Source: Siphonodentalium dalli
Lineage: Eukaryota > Mollusca > Scaphopoda > Gadilida > Siphonodentaliidae
Reading direction: 5' to 3'
Assembly: GCA_032622095.1 (NCBI GenBank)
Contig: CP136068.1
Coordinates: 159,049,465 to 159,113,464, forward strand
Length of the DNA: 64,000 nucleotides
The notes beneath the pieces are model-generated. The model saw only the letters and a program-made list of their open reading frames with translations. It did not search any database and was not told the DNA's origin. Each line of letters starts with the position of its first letter. Positions within the stretch are counted from its first letter, which is position 1. Shown piece after piece: positions 1 through 10,845 of the stretch. The translations under genes and the position numbers were made by a program.

Positions 1-361
1 CTAAATTATTATGACCCAACACTATGTTACTGTCCTTTAATGTACAAATGTTAAAATGATGGCGGTATTCTTGTGATTGTGGTGATTATACAATTTTCAC
101 CTTTTTTAATCTTTGCATAGTTTCCTTCACAGCTACTATCATCTGGTCAATCTGAATAGTTAGCTTCTTCATCTAAATATTATTCCACCGCTGTGCCGCC
201 AATTATGCTACTGTTTATTTGAGTGAAATTGTTATTATTCTTATACCATACTCCATAATGCGAACCGAAGACTATACATAGCTTGCGTGAGTGTTAGTGG
301 TTTTGGGTTGACCCTCACTTCTCTTGGTATTTCCAGTAATCATTGTTAATTATTACAACAG
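1..361. other. Upstream intron of gene 1, no coding content seen
   Basis: This AT-rich stretch lies before the first visible exon. I see no domain-like translation and no repeat. The exon at 362 begins in the middle of a chitin-binding domain and in the middle of a codon, so this is intron and the 5' exons lie left of the window. Confidence 0.6.
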
Positions 362-667
362 GTAAAATGTACATAAGTCAGTGTCCCCACGGAGAGATGT
401 ACCAGACAACATCTCAGCAATGTGGATCTGGATCGGAGCCGGTCATAGGAACACACCTGGAGCTGTGGATTAAGAATCCGTGTCCTCTGGAGCCAATGGA
501 TAACGCACAGCTGATCTATCCACACCCCGATCCGCAATTTTACATCCGCTGTGACAACTGGGCTCGTGCGTGGAAGGTCAAGTGCCCGGATGGAACAGTT
601 TGGTCGTCTGCCGGGAGGACGTGTGTTCAGCAGACGTCTGCGTATGTTCCTGTCCCAATGAGTTCAA
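362..667 (+). CDS. Gene 1 exon: chitin-binding type 2 (CBM14/peritrophin-A) domain
   Basis: This internal exon encodes 101 whole codons. It starts after a CAG acceptor at 359-361 and ends before a strong gtgagt donor at 668-673; both ends are phase 1. The first residues (SQCPHGEMYQ, then a second Cys) look like the tail of one CBM14 domain. A second domain follows, with NPC, YPHPDP, FYIRCDNW, KCPDGTVW and RTC; YPHPDP..Y..CD..GxxW is the hallmark of molluscan and insect peritrophin-A modules, which bind chitin outside the cell. Two tandem domains are inferred, the first completed by an exon outside the window. The acceptor tract is weak (attgttaattattacaacag); a better-looking ttccag at 331-336 is followed directly by an in-frame TAA and was refused. 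A phase 1-1 exon is typical of shuffled extracellular modules. Confidence 0.8.
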
Positions 668-1305
668 GTGAGTTGAAGACCCGTCGTGTCAGAAATAATA
701 GTTAGATACGATGATAATATTGTAGTGTTCAATGGCAATATAAATATAACGCACTGTGACTTACAACCACCGTTCACTTATGCGGATACAATTAGTTCAT
801 TGTAGTGTTTAATGGCAATATAAATATAACGCACCGTGGCTTCGAATCACCCGTTCATTTATGCGGATACAATCATTTCATTGTAGTGTTTAATGGCTAT
901 ATAAATATAACGTACTTGTATTTATATTGCCGTTCTCTTATGCGAAACAATCATTTCATTGTAGTGTTTAATGGCAGTATAAATATAACGTACTTGTATT
1001 TATATTGGCGTTCTCTTATGCGGATACAATCATTTCATTGTAGTGTGTTATGGCAATATAAATATAATGCACTGTAACTTACAACCACTCGTTCTCTTAT
1101 GATACAACCATTCCACTCCCATACACAAGGAACATGGTAACATGAATTACCAATATATTATATTGTAACAAATTATTATTGGGAATAAATATTATTAAAC
1201 CAACCATTTCTGTGTAGTATTTAATGGCAATATAAATATAACGCACTGTGACTTCAAATCACCCGTTCTCTTACGCTGATACAATAAATCAATGGTAGTG
1301 TTTAA

Positions 1306-1673
1306 AGATATAATATGGACTTATTCGGGTGTGTGAAGCTGATCAGTTAGTATTCATACTATGTCAACTGGTGGAATATAGTATTCTACTAACATCACCG
1401 AACATCTCGAGCAAATCAACCGTAACACTCCATAGAAAACTTCGCCTGAACTAGCGCTCCATTGTAAATATTTACCTCTCGATTCGGGACGCAACTACAG
1501 GCGATAAACTAACGAAAACGATTTTACCATCTAGAGTCGCTACATTTAATAAATACATAAGAATGATGGTGTGTCATGTCAATTTTGATATAATATTTGT
1601 ATAAAATAAGTACTTTTAGCAAGATTATTATCCATTTCTATTTGATCACCATACCGGAGTGTTTCACATCACT
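1306..1673. mobile_element. TTAA-flanked MITE, family A, copy 1
   Basis: A 368-bp non-satellite block splits one satellite monomer exactly at gtgtTTAAtggc: TTAA lies on both sides (1302-1305 and 1674-1677) and the interrupted monomer continues afterwards. The ends are AGATAT... and ...ATCACT. A reverse-orientation homologue lies at 15918-16281 and a fragment at 19917-20163. TTAA target duplications are typical of piggyBac-type transposases; the TIRs are too short and diverged to assign a superfamily. No ORF is present. Confidence 0.75.
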
Positions 1674-3441
1674 TTAATGGCAATATAAATATGCGGATAC
1701 AATCATTTCATTGTGGTGTTTAATGGCAATATAAATATAACACACTATGACTTCGAATCACCCGTTCTCTTATGCGATACAACCATTTCTGTGTAGTGTT
1801 TAATAACAATATAAATATAACGCATGTGACTTCGAATCACCCGTTCTCTTATGAGATACAATCATTTAATTGTAGTGTTTAATGGCAATATAAATATAAT
1901 GCACTGTGACTTACAACCACCCGTTCTCTTATGCGGATACAATCATTTCATTGTAGTGTTTAATGGCAATATAAATATAACGCATGCGACTTCGAAGCAC
2001 CTGTTCACTTATGCGGATACAATCATTTCATTGTAGTGTTTAATGGATGGCAATATAAATATAACGCACTATGACTTACAACCACCCGTTCTCTTATGCG
2101 ATACAACCATTTCATTGTAGTGTTTAATGGCAATATAAATATAACGTACTGTGACTTACAACCACCCGTTCTCTTATGCGATACAACCATTTCATTTTAG
2201 TGTTTAATGGCAATATAAATATAACGCACTATGACTTACAACCACCCGTTCTCTTATGCGATACAACCATTTCATTGTAGTGTTTAATGGCAATATAAAT
2301 ATAACGTACTGTGACTTACAACCACCCGTTCTCCTATGTGAATACAATCATTTAATTGTAGTGTTTAATGGCAATATAAATATAACATACTGTGATTTAC
2401 AACCACCCGTTCAATTATGCGATACAATAATTTAATTGTAGTGATAAATGACAATATAAATATAACGCACTGTGACTTCAAATCACCCGTTCATTTATGC
2501 GGGTACAATCATTTCATTGTAGTGTTTAATGGCAATATAAATATAACGCACTGTGACTTACAACCACCCGTTCTCTTATGAGATACAATACTTTCATTGT
2601 AGTGTTTAATGGCAATATAAATATAACGTACTGTGACTTACAACCACCCGTTCTCTTATGAGATACAATACTTTCATTGGAGTGTTTAATGGCAATATAA
2701 ATATAACACACTATGACTTCGAATCACCCGTTCTCTTATGCGATACAACCATTTCTGTGTAGTGTTTAATAACAATATAAATATAACGCATGTGACTTCG
2801 AATCACCCGTTCACTTATGTGAATACAATCATTTAATTGTAGTGTTTAATGGCAATATAAATATAACGCACTGTGACTTACAACCACCCGTTCTCTTATG
2901 AGATACAATACTTTCATTGTAGTGTTTAATGGCAATATAAATATAACACACTATGACTTCGAATCACCCGTTCTCTTATGCGATACAACCATTTCTGTGT
3001 AGTGTTTAATAACAATATAAATATAACGCATGTGACTTCGAATCACCCGTTCACTTATGTGAATACAATCATTTAATTGTAGTGTTTAATGGCAATATCA
3101 ATATAACGTACTGTGACTTACAACCACCCGTTCTCCTATGTGAATACAATCATTTAATTGTAGTGTTTAATGGCAATATAAATATAACATACTGTGATTT
3201 ACAACCACCCGTTCAATTATGCGATACAATAATTTAATTGTAGTGATAAATGACAATATAAATATAACGCATGTGACTTCGAATCACCTGTTCCCTTGTG
3301 CGGGTACAATCATTTAATTGTAGTGTTTAATTGCAATATAAATATAACGTACTGTGACTTACAACCACCCGTTCTCTTATGCGATACAATCATTTCATTG
3401 TAGTATTTAATGGCAATATAAATATAACGTACTGTGACTTA

Positions 3442-4802
3442 GGGCGCGTACACATGAAGCTGCAAGAAAATATCTGCAAGAAAATATCAGGTACAATTGT
3501 ACTCTGATATTTTCTTGCTGAAAAGATTACGCCCGTGAGAAAGCGGCGGGTTAGTTGACGTTGATTGAGCTCAATGTGACTAGTGTTAGTCGTGTTTGTT
3601 GAAGTGAATTACTGCGGACAAACAACCTATAGTCCATATCGAATATTCATAGAGCTATAAAGTGTTATGGAAAATTTAAAATGCCACCTATTTTAACGAG
3701 AAAGGAACGCGCCCTCTATGCATACAGTCCAAATTAAAGTAAAACAACTAAATCAAGGCATGTGAGGTACCAAATTATAAAGCATCCCCATATACGCAGA
3801 AGGTTTCCGTTCGGGGGTGTCCACCTTGGGAAATTCTAACTGCACCCCCCTTAAATCAGAATCAGACCAAACACAAGTTTTCCATAATTCCATTTGCACC
3901 CCCTTGCACCTCAGTGCTCTTAGGCCTAATATTAGACCATGGTTCGGCCCGGTGTGCGAAAATTTTGTAATCTGAACAAGAAAATCGCAAAATCCTACCA
4001 TCTAGACTAACCTCAATCATTCCTAGAGTTGGAAATTTCAAACCTGACACCCCACTTAGGTTGGAAAATTTACATCTGATGACAATTCCAATGGCAATGT
4101 TGACCAAATGTATGACAATATTGTTTTTTTTAAATTAACTAGCAGTTTTTGACTTTTGACTGGCCACGGGGGAGGGACCAGGACACAAGCTTTCAAAGTG
4201 TTGGAAATTTCCAACCTATCACCCCACTGAGGTTGGACAGTTTCCAACTGATGCCCATTTCAGACCAAAATTTTTACCGAAAATATGCAAATATTGGTCC
4301 AAAAACAATTAATTCCCCCAAGAAATGTTTTGAAAATCAAACTACAAGAACATTTTCAACCTATTGTTGGTGTGAAATTTCCAACTAATGTTTTGGCAGG
4401 TATGAAATGTCCAACTGTTGAAAATATTGACCAAAGTTGGGGGTGAGACACACCCCAAGCCCCCCCCTGTCGCCACGTCTCTGTACACACGTATATACAT
4501 GTATATATAATACATCAGCAGTTCTGACAACCAATGTAAAATGGAAATACGTAGTATGTTGAAACAGACGATATTATTGATGGATCATAACTCGAGTGCT
4601 TGAATTGTTACGATCATATCCCTGCGAGATTAGTTAACGGATACCGATGGCCACATATCAAGGTGAACACATATCACCAATTGGCGATAAAATATCAGCG
4701 CGCTGCCTTCGTAGGATATTTTCCGGTATTATTTATTTCATTGGTCAAGTAAGTCACATGGGGCATACCTGATATTTTCTTGCTGGTCATGTGTACGCGC
4801 CC
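3442..4802. mobile_element. Non-autonomous PIF/Harbinger-like element (1.36 kb)
   Basis: The satellite reads gactTAcaacc in intact copies. Here it is split as gacTTA, then GGGCGCGTACACATG..., and it resumes after ...CATGTGTACGCGCCC with TTAcaacc. That gives a 3-bp TTA target duplication (3439-3441 and 4803-4805) and inverted termini of about 35 bp sharing GGGCGCGTACACATG and CAAGAAAATATCAGGTA. A 3-bp TWA duplication with GG...CC ends fits PIF/Harbinger. The interior has no transposase ORF, only short direct repeats built on ttggaaatttccaac, which also occur at 18380-18545. Confidence 0.75.
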
Positions 4803-5170
4803 TTACAACCACCCGTTCACTTATGCGGATACAGTCATTTCATTGTAGTGTATAATGACAATATACATATAATGCACTATGACTTCGAATCACCCGTTCT
4901 CTTATGCGATACAACCATTTCTGTGTAGTGTTAAATGACAAAATAAATATAACGTACTGTGACTTCGAATCACCCGTTCTCTTATGCGGATACAATCATT
5001 TAATTGTAGTGTTTAATGGCAATATAAATATAACGTACTGTGACTTACAACCACCCGTTCAATTATGCGATACAATAGTTTAATTGTAGTGTTAAATGAC
5101 AATATAAAAATAATGCACTGTGACTTCGAATCATCCGTTCTCTTATGTGAATACAATCATTTCATTGTAG

Positions 5171-5338
5171 TGTATAATGGAAATATAAATATAACGCACT
5201 GTGACTTCGAAGCACCTGTTCACTTATGCGGTTATACACAGGATCAGACTGATACGGGCGAGTGGTGGATCGGATCGGGATCTGAAGACGGCTCGCACAC
5301 GGGACCGTCTCAGGACCACACCTTCCTCACGCAAAACG
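5171..5338 (+). CDS. Gene 1 exon: first part of MAM domain
   Basis: The exon begins after tttcattgtag (ag at 5169-5170) in the last satellite monomer and ends before gtgagt at 5339. Both ends are phase 1, joining the CBM14 exon upstream and the 10679 exon downstream. The product reads NGNINITHCDFE, APVHLCGYTQDQTDTGEWW and then HTGPSQDHTFLTQN. This is the standard start of a MAM domain: CDFE..xLCG, an aromatic pair, and the TGPxxDHT block. MAM domains are extracellular beta-sandwich adhesion modules. Two later AGs (5241, 5247) also look like acceptors, but they give phase 0 and would remove the two N-terminal domain cysteines. An acceptor in the preceding monomer (exon start 5090) is also phase 1 and open, adding 27 residues, so alternative starts are possible. 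Confidence 0.85.
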
Positions 5339-6240
5339 GTGAGTCTCAAACTGGTTCCGGTCAGGGCCAAACCTTCCCCACAGAATACATTGTGTCTCAA
5401 ACTGTTGTCGATAAAACATGGACACGGCATCCTCGTGCAAAACGGTGAGGCTCAATCTGTTGTTGATTCATCAGGGTCACGCTTTCCTCTTTTAAAACGA
5501 TTTGAGTCTCAAATATATTTATGTCAATCAGGGCCATGCCTTCCTCTCACAAAATGGTGAGTTTCATACTGATGTCGACCAATCAGGGCCACGCCTTCCT
5601 CTCGCAAAATTGTGAGTTTCATACTGATGTCGACCAATCAGGGCCACGCCTTCCTCTCGCAAAATTGTGAGTTTCATACTGATGTCGACCAATCAGGGCC
5701 ACGCCTTCCTCTCGCAAAATTGTGAGTTTCATACTGATGTCGACCAATCAGGGCCACGCCTTCCTCTCGCAAAATTGTGAGTCTCATACTGATGTCGATC
5801 AATCAGGGCCACGCCTTCCTCTCGTAAAATGGTGAGTTTCATACTGATGTCGATCAATCAGGGCCACGCCTTCCTCTCGCAAAATTGTGAGTTTCATACT
5901 GATGTCGATCAATCAGGGCCACGCCTTCCTCTCGCAAAATTGTGAGTCTCATACTGATGTCGATCAATCAGGGCCACGCCTTCCTCTCGTAAAATGGTGA
6001 GTCTCATACTGATGTCGATCAATTAGGGCCACGCTTTCCTCATTTAAAACGATGCGCGTGAGTCTCAAATATGTTTCTATCAATCAGGGCCATGCCTTCC
6101 TCTCGTAAAATGGTGAGTATCAAACTGTTGTCGATTCATCTTTCCTCGTTTAAAATAATGCGCGTGAGTCTCAGACATGTTTCTATCAATCAGGACCACG
6201 CCTTCCTCTCGCAAAACGATGGGTGTTAAACTGGTCCTAC
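5339..6240 (+). repeat. 55-bp minisatellite copied from the MAM exon 5' splice junction
   Basis: About 16 tandem units follow the donor directly. A unit reads cagggccacgccttcctc, then tcgcaaaattgtgagttt, then catactgatgtcgaccaat. The real exon end and donor (5312-5350) read caggaccacaccttcctc, then acgcaaaacg, then gtgagtctcaaact. The match covers about 25 exonic and 15 intronic bases, so each unit brings a copy of a 5' splice site. Units farthest from the exon are the most diverged (5980-6240), and the first two near 5350-5460 are irregular. Confidence 0.88.
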
Positions 6241-6768
6241 CATGGTCACACATTCCTCATTCAAAAGAGCAACTCATTGACGAATAGTTCCGTCAAGTTT
6301 GTCCACCAGGCAGAACCATTGGGTTATTCCGTAATACAATTTGGCCCTTCGTTTTTTTGTGTGTGATACCCATAATATATGAGCAGGGGGATGCTCGTTC
6401 CCCGGTCCCACAGTAGAGGCACTCCTGTATTGGACTCCGGTAGTGGAAACTTCACTAATGGTGTCCAGAGCCGTCTACCTTGCGGCAGCTTACAAAATTC
6501 AGGATAAGAGTAACAAAAGCATAGAATATAACAGTCTAGACTACCTTGGATTAACCTCCCTTTATCATATTCCCGTTTAAAAAGCAACTGATAAATTAAC
6601 CGCTCTTTATTAAGCGCATGGCATATTCGCCCAAAACTAATAAACAAGGTGTCATAACTCATGTGAGAAATTGTCTGGCGGATTCCAAATTCGAACTTGA
6701 ACCGTACCCGTACCCTAGATATCCTTATAGAATACCCGTTGATTTGATCCTTTCCCAATAATCAGTTG
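6241..6768. other. Intron 2 sequence without recognisable content
   Basis: This is unique intronic sequence. A 144-residue open frame on the minus strand (6758-6324) shows no known motif and no splice support, and I do not call it a gene. Confidence 0.5.
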
Positions 6769-7309
6769 CACTGAAAAAAAAAACTTAGTCATAGCCTTAG
6801 TCAACCCGTAACTTAGTTATTTTTGACTAACTTAGCCAAAAGTAACTAAGTGTTACCTTAGTCACATCTTACTAATTCTTAGTTACTAAGGTTGACATTT
6901 TCGTGATTCAGTCATGCCGGCAAAACTCAATAGTATACTTATCGGCGACATATTATACACGGCAATGACACCATACAGTATAACTGAATCTTAATCTGCT
7001 CCATACAGTATAACTGCTTTTTTCAATGTTTTGCACAAGTGAACGCAAACCGCCAATTGGCTTTAACCAAGAGTGCATCAGATAATGAAAAATTGCTTCG
7101 ATGGATAGGATATGTTTGACTAACTTAGCCAAAAGTAACTAAGTTTGACCTTAGTCACATATTACTAATACTTAGTTACTTAGGTTAATATTTTCGTCAA
7201 AAAAAAAAATTAGTCATAGCCTTAGTCAACCCGTAACTCAGTTATTTTTGACTAACTTAGCCAAAAGTAACATAATGACTAAGGCTATGACTAAGTTTTT
7301 TTTTCAGTG
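6769..7309. mobile_element. CACTG-ended foldback MITE, copy 1
   Basis: The element starts CACTGAAAAAAA followed by cttagtcatagccttagtc and ends with the inverse, ...ggctatgactaag followed by TTTTTTTTCAGTG. Inside, the motif cttagtcaa / ttgactaag recurs many times, and an internal copy of the left half lies at 7200-7270. No coding content is present. The second, shorter family member is at 8709-8999. CACTG ends suggest a CMC/Chapaev-like origin, but I could not fix a target duplication, so the superfamily is open. Confidence 0.7.
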
Positions 7310-8708
7310 TACATTTTATATGCATGTACAACTACAAGAGAGGATATACGTGTACTAGTACTGCACTGTGCGCAGCAGTGTAACTCACACGCTTCAATGT
7401 CAACAAATAGACAACAAACAATGTATATTATATAATATCGCATTCATTCTGTGTTAATCGGGTCGGTACGTATATGGCGAGTACGTAATTTTAACTCAAA
7501 TTATTGTTTCTCCATTTTGTGGCCGACATTTTAATCACTAAAATCAGAGTGATTTAGACGTGATATTGGCGTCGAACGAACTAAAAGAGACGACATATTA
7601 CATAAATAACAACCATGGCGTATTTAGAGAGCTAATAAAATCAGGATAAAAGAGAAGTTATGAAAATAATCTGCGAAACCGTTCATCGTGTATTGTTGAA
7701 CTAATTATTCAGACTCAGTCAGAGCTCTGTTTTCATTCAACAAGTGGACAATTTGTCAATAATGGTTTGATTCTTTATTCTACATGTGAAAGAACAGCGC
7801 CTGAAATATTTGCTGCCAAAATTAGATGTGTGACTGATGACTTCTTCAAGGTTACATGTACACAGTACAGTACATACGGTGTGGTGAACGTTTTTCGCAA
7901 TGGCATTGTGGACGAGCACCCTAAGGCCTAACTTGAACTTGATGTGCATTCCGGCTTGGTGGTCGAGGCTGTTACCTGTTCGATTGCGGACAGTTGTTAA
8001 AGACGGTCTGATTTCGGTTCCTTCGATAACCGGACAAGTTTATATTCTGCGAAAAAAAGGCTTATTAATCATTGACAATTTCCACTAAATTCATCGAGAG
8101 CAGAGATGCATGCCAATTAATCGATGAATCATGATATGATCCTTTCAATCGAATCAATGGTCTGACAATGTCGTCTGATGTCAAGCAATAGTGACAATAA
8201 TATCAACGACTCAACGAGCAGCTACATGTGTATTAATATTATAATGTTGAAAATGCAGTTCATGACAGTACTTGTTCAGAATCTAATTCTTTCAGAGCAC
8301 ATCAATATGATCGACATGCATGTACAAGTTCTACAAGAGAGGACATACGTGTACTAGTATTGTAGTGTGCGCACCAGTGTAACTCACACGAGGTTCAATG
8401 TCAACAAATAGACAAACAACAATGAAACCGATGCTGTGTCGTGATGGATGATCACATTGTTTTAATAGTTAATAAAATTTATTTTTATACCTGTAAGTCA
8501 TTATTTTCAGTTATTTTAATCTGCAGTTGCGATGTTCAGCTGAGATTGCAGGGCTATGATACCCCCAATAATTAGGTCCAATTAAATGTACTAATGTATA
8601 CAGTGATGACATAGTCAAGCCGTAGTTATTTCTGACTAAGGCCTTAGTTATTTCTGACTAAGGCCTTAGTCATTTCTGACTAAGGCCTTATATTATATGT
8701 TATATCTA
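7310..8708. other. Intron 2 sequence with a short duplicated stretch
   Basis: No exon is visible. A stretch near 7320-7420 (tgcatgtacaactacaagag ... tcaacaaatagacaa) is repeated with changes at 8320-8425, so a local segmental duplication is likely. From 8610 the cttagtcatttctgactaag motif begins, leading into the next MITE. Confidence 0.5.
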
Positions 8709-8999
8709 CACTGAAAAAAAAACTTAGTCAAAAGTAACTAAGTTACCTTAGTCAGAACCCCCGTCTCAAAACTAACTAGCTTAGCTTAGTCAGAAATGAC
8801 TAAGGTTGCCCTTAGTCATTTCTGACTAAGGTCTGACTAAGATTGCCCTTAGTCATTTCTGACTAAGGCCGTAGACCTTAGTCAGAAATGACTAAGGGCA
8901 ACCTTAGTCATTTCTGACTAAGCTAAGCTAGTTAGTTTTGAGACGGGGGTTCTGACTAAGGTAACTTAGTTACTTTTAACTAAGTTTTTTTTTTCAGTG
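8709..8999. mobile_element. CACTG-ended MITE, nearly perfect palindrome
   Basis: This 291-bp element runs from CACTGAAAAAAA followed by cttagtcaaaagtaac to gttacttttaactaag followed by TTTTTTTTCAGTG. Its halves mirror each other almost base for base, including blocks such as agaacccccgtctcaaaac / gttttgagacgggggttct. Transcribed, it would form a hairpin of about 140 bp. Confidence 0.85.
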
Positions 9000-9415
9000 T
9001 GGTTTCAATTTTATTCTCGAAAGAATTCTCTGTCAGGGTTCAAGTTGAAAAGAATAAACCAAAGTTTACTCTCATCTTAATATAGAATAACACGTCACCG
9101 CTGACCTGATCTGGATATGGAACCAACTGGTAAGTGTATTTGATAATGAGATAATGGGTCATCATGCATTATATTCGCAGTTGATACATGGCAAACTTAT
9201 AAATGTCTCTAGGACCATGATTATCACGAAGATTGAGCAAAAGTGAGATCTTAGATAATGTTGCACGTGAAACAATTGTCATTTATACTCTTACAGTTTT
9301 ATAAGCAATCATCGCCAATGGCATGGTGAGTCGGTGATTAAAATAATTACTTGTAAATATGTGTTCCAATGCTTTGATCATTCTATTTTGACTCTCTTGT
9401 GGCATTTGTAGTTAA

Positions 9416-9935
9416 AGATACGGGTGGTTTTGGCGGTTAGTATGCTGTTAAAATATTTACCTGCGTCAAAAACCGCCATAAACAGAAAGAATAGTAAAAT
9501 ATAGACAGGATTTGTTCTTACAACAATCAGAAATATGGCATAAACAGTATGTTATTGTCAATGTTTTCACATTTGTTATGTAAACAAAAGCAAAAAAAGT
9601 TACGTTACCGGGCTTTTGTTTAGATCCGGATATGGTAAACATAAAGAGCGTTATTTGGTACTGTTTCCCTGATATGGAAATGATCTAGAGCGTTTATATC
9701 ATTTGTGTGTTATTAACCAATATAATTGCGCCGTGTTATGTAAACAGAAGCACAACTTCTGTAACACGAGCAGGCTCTTGTTTGCGTACACCATCGTACG
9801 TCTTGACGACAATACACTATTTACGCACTGATTATGTTTGGCATATGAACATATATATATATTTTTCAATATTCCTTCTGTTGGTGGCGATTTGAACAAA
9901 TGTGAATATTTCTGTAACGAACGCCGCTCGTGCCT
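9416..9935. mobile_element. TTAA-flanked MITE, family B, copy 1
   Basis: TTAA lies at 9412-9415 and 9936-9939. The ends are AGATACGGGTGG... and ...CGCTCGTGCCT. Near-terminal inverted blocks include ggcggttagtatgctgttaa and aaccgccataaacagaaag. A related 354-bp copy is at 46604-46957, sharing cgccataaacagaaagaata and agtatgttattgtca. There is no ORF. The right TTAA also serves as the left TTAA of the next element. Confidence 0.65.
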
Positions 9936-9939
9936 TTAA

Positions 9940-10470
9940 AGATGGATTATCTCTTTAAATAAAAAAATTCAAATAGTTGCGCGGGTATAATATAATAAAT
10001 ATGAACTGAAGACCCCTGTCCGGAAAGGCTTCTATCTATTAATATTGATCTTATTTCGAATATTTTATTATGATTAATTGGGACACTTTATTGGTCTATT
10101 TTTAGTACAGACCATTCGGACGATACCATATAGCGATAGAGAGCATTGTGCTGTTCCTATAGATACGTACCGAACGTCAAATGTCCCAGATTGATTGATT
10201 GTATTGTTTTATTCCATAGTAATAAGCGACAATGAGTCTAATTAACGTTTATTTGTGACAAAATTACACAATAAAATTGCTACGTCTATGTTAACAGTAA
10301 CCACTATTGTTCGTTAGCTGAACAAAGACACCTTTTTAGACCAGACTATATTCGAAATAAAATAAATATTAATCGATAGAAGCATTTCCGGACAGGAGTC
10401 TTCGATTCATACCTAATAGTTTATACCCCGATAACTATACAATAGATGTTTACAACGAGATAATCCGCCT
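9940..10470. mobile_element. TTAA-flanked MITE with about 140-bp inverted ends
   Basis: The left arm AGATGGATTATCTC...gacccctgtccggaaaggcttc is mirrored on the right by gaagcatttccggacaggagtc...GAGATAATCCGCCT. TTAA flanks both sides (9936-9939 and 10471-10474). The arms are about 140 bp and the middle has no ORF. Confidence 0.75.
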
Positions 10471-10678
10471 TTAACTGTGTTAGGTAACAATGGTTGCACC
10501 ATGGAACATCTTGTTATTGGAGAATTACTGAAAAATTCAAATGACAACAGAGTGTTTTAATTTTTCTCACATTCTTCGCGATAATAATGGTTCTACGGAC
10601 ATTTTGATTTTTAACATATACCAAGTGTGAATGACTAGCTCTTCGGCTCTCACAATGTATTTATTTTAATTTCGCTAG

Positions 10679-10845
10679 GACACTATGGATACATCAGTTC
10701 ATTCAACCTCGCACAACCAGACAGCCATGATGCCAGTGTCGCCAGGTTGATCTCGTCGGAATTCGACAATGGGAGAGGCTATTGCATACGTTTTTCATAC
10801 AATATGTATGGCAAAGATATTCGGTCGTTGCGAGTTTACATATCA
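10679..10845 (+). CDS. Gene 1 exon: MAM domain, second part
   Basis: The exon starts after ttttaatttcgctag (phase 1; the split codon is Gly) and ends before gtaagt at 10846 (phase 0). It reads HYGYISSFNLAQPDSHDASV, then ARLISSEFDNGRGYC, then IRFSYNMYGKDIRSLRVYI. This matches the MAM core: the G.Y.Y..S block, A.L.SP-like strand, the third conserved Cys in GYCIRF, and the YxMYG...L.V strand. It continues the previous exon directly across the 5.3 kb intron 2. Confidence 0.9.

Larger units (their letters stand above)
717..5241 (+). repeat. 80/81-bp satellite filling intron 1, carrying the MAM exon 3' splice site
   Basis: About 33 head-to-tail monomers run through the intron between the CBM14 and first MAM exons, interrupted by a TTAA MITE at 1306-1673 and a Harbinger-like element at 3442-4802. 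Each monomer contains tttcattgtag, then tgtttaatggcaatataaat, then tgtgacttcgaatcacc and ctcttatgcgg. In 81-bp copies (atgcggatac) the monomer reads open as NGNINITHCDFE, then PVLLCGY, then NHFIVVF. In 80-bp copies (atgcgatac) one base is lost. The terminal monomer is the real 3' splice site and first codons of the MAM exon, so the satellite is an amplified splice junction. Two further breaks near 1100-1200 and 1680 are short. Confidence 0.9.

Noticed and set aside
5242..5338. Shorter MAM exon starting after the CAG at 5239-5241
   Set aside because: It would be phase 0 against a phase 1 donor at 667 and would remove the CDFE...LCG cysteines of the domain.
717..6240. CRISPR-like array
   Set aside because: The repeats are contiguous without unique spacers, the genome is eukaryotic and there are no cas genes.
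6324..6758. 144-codon minus-strand frame in intron 2
   Set aside because: No motif, no splice context, and it lies inside a well-supported plus-strand gene's intron.
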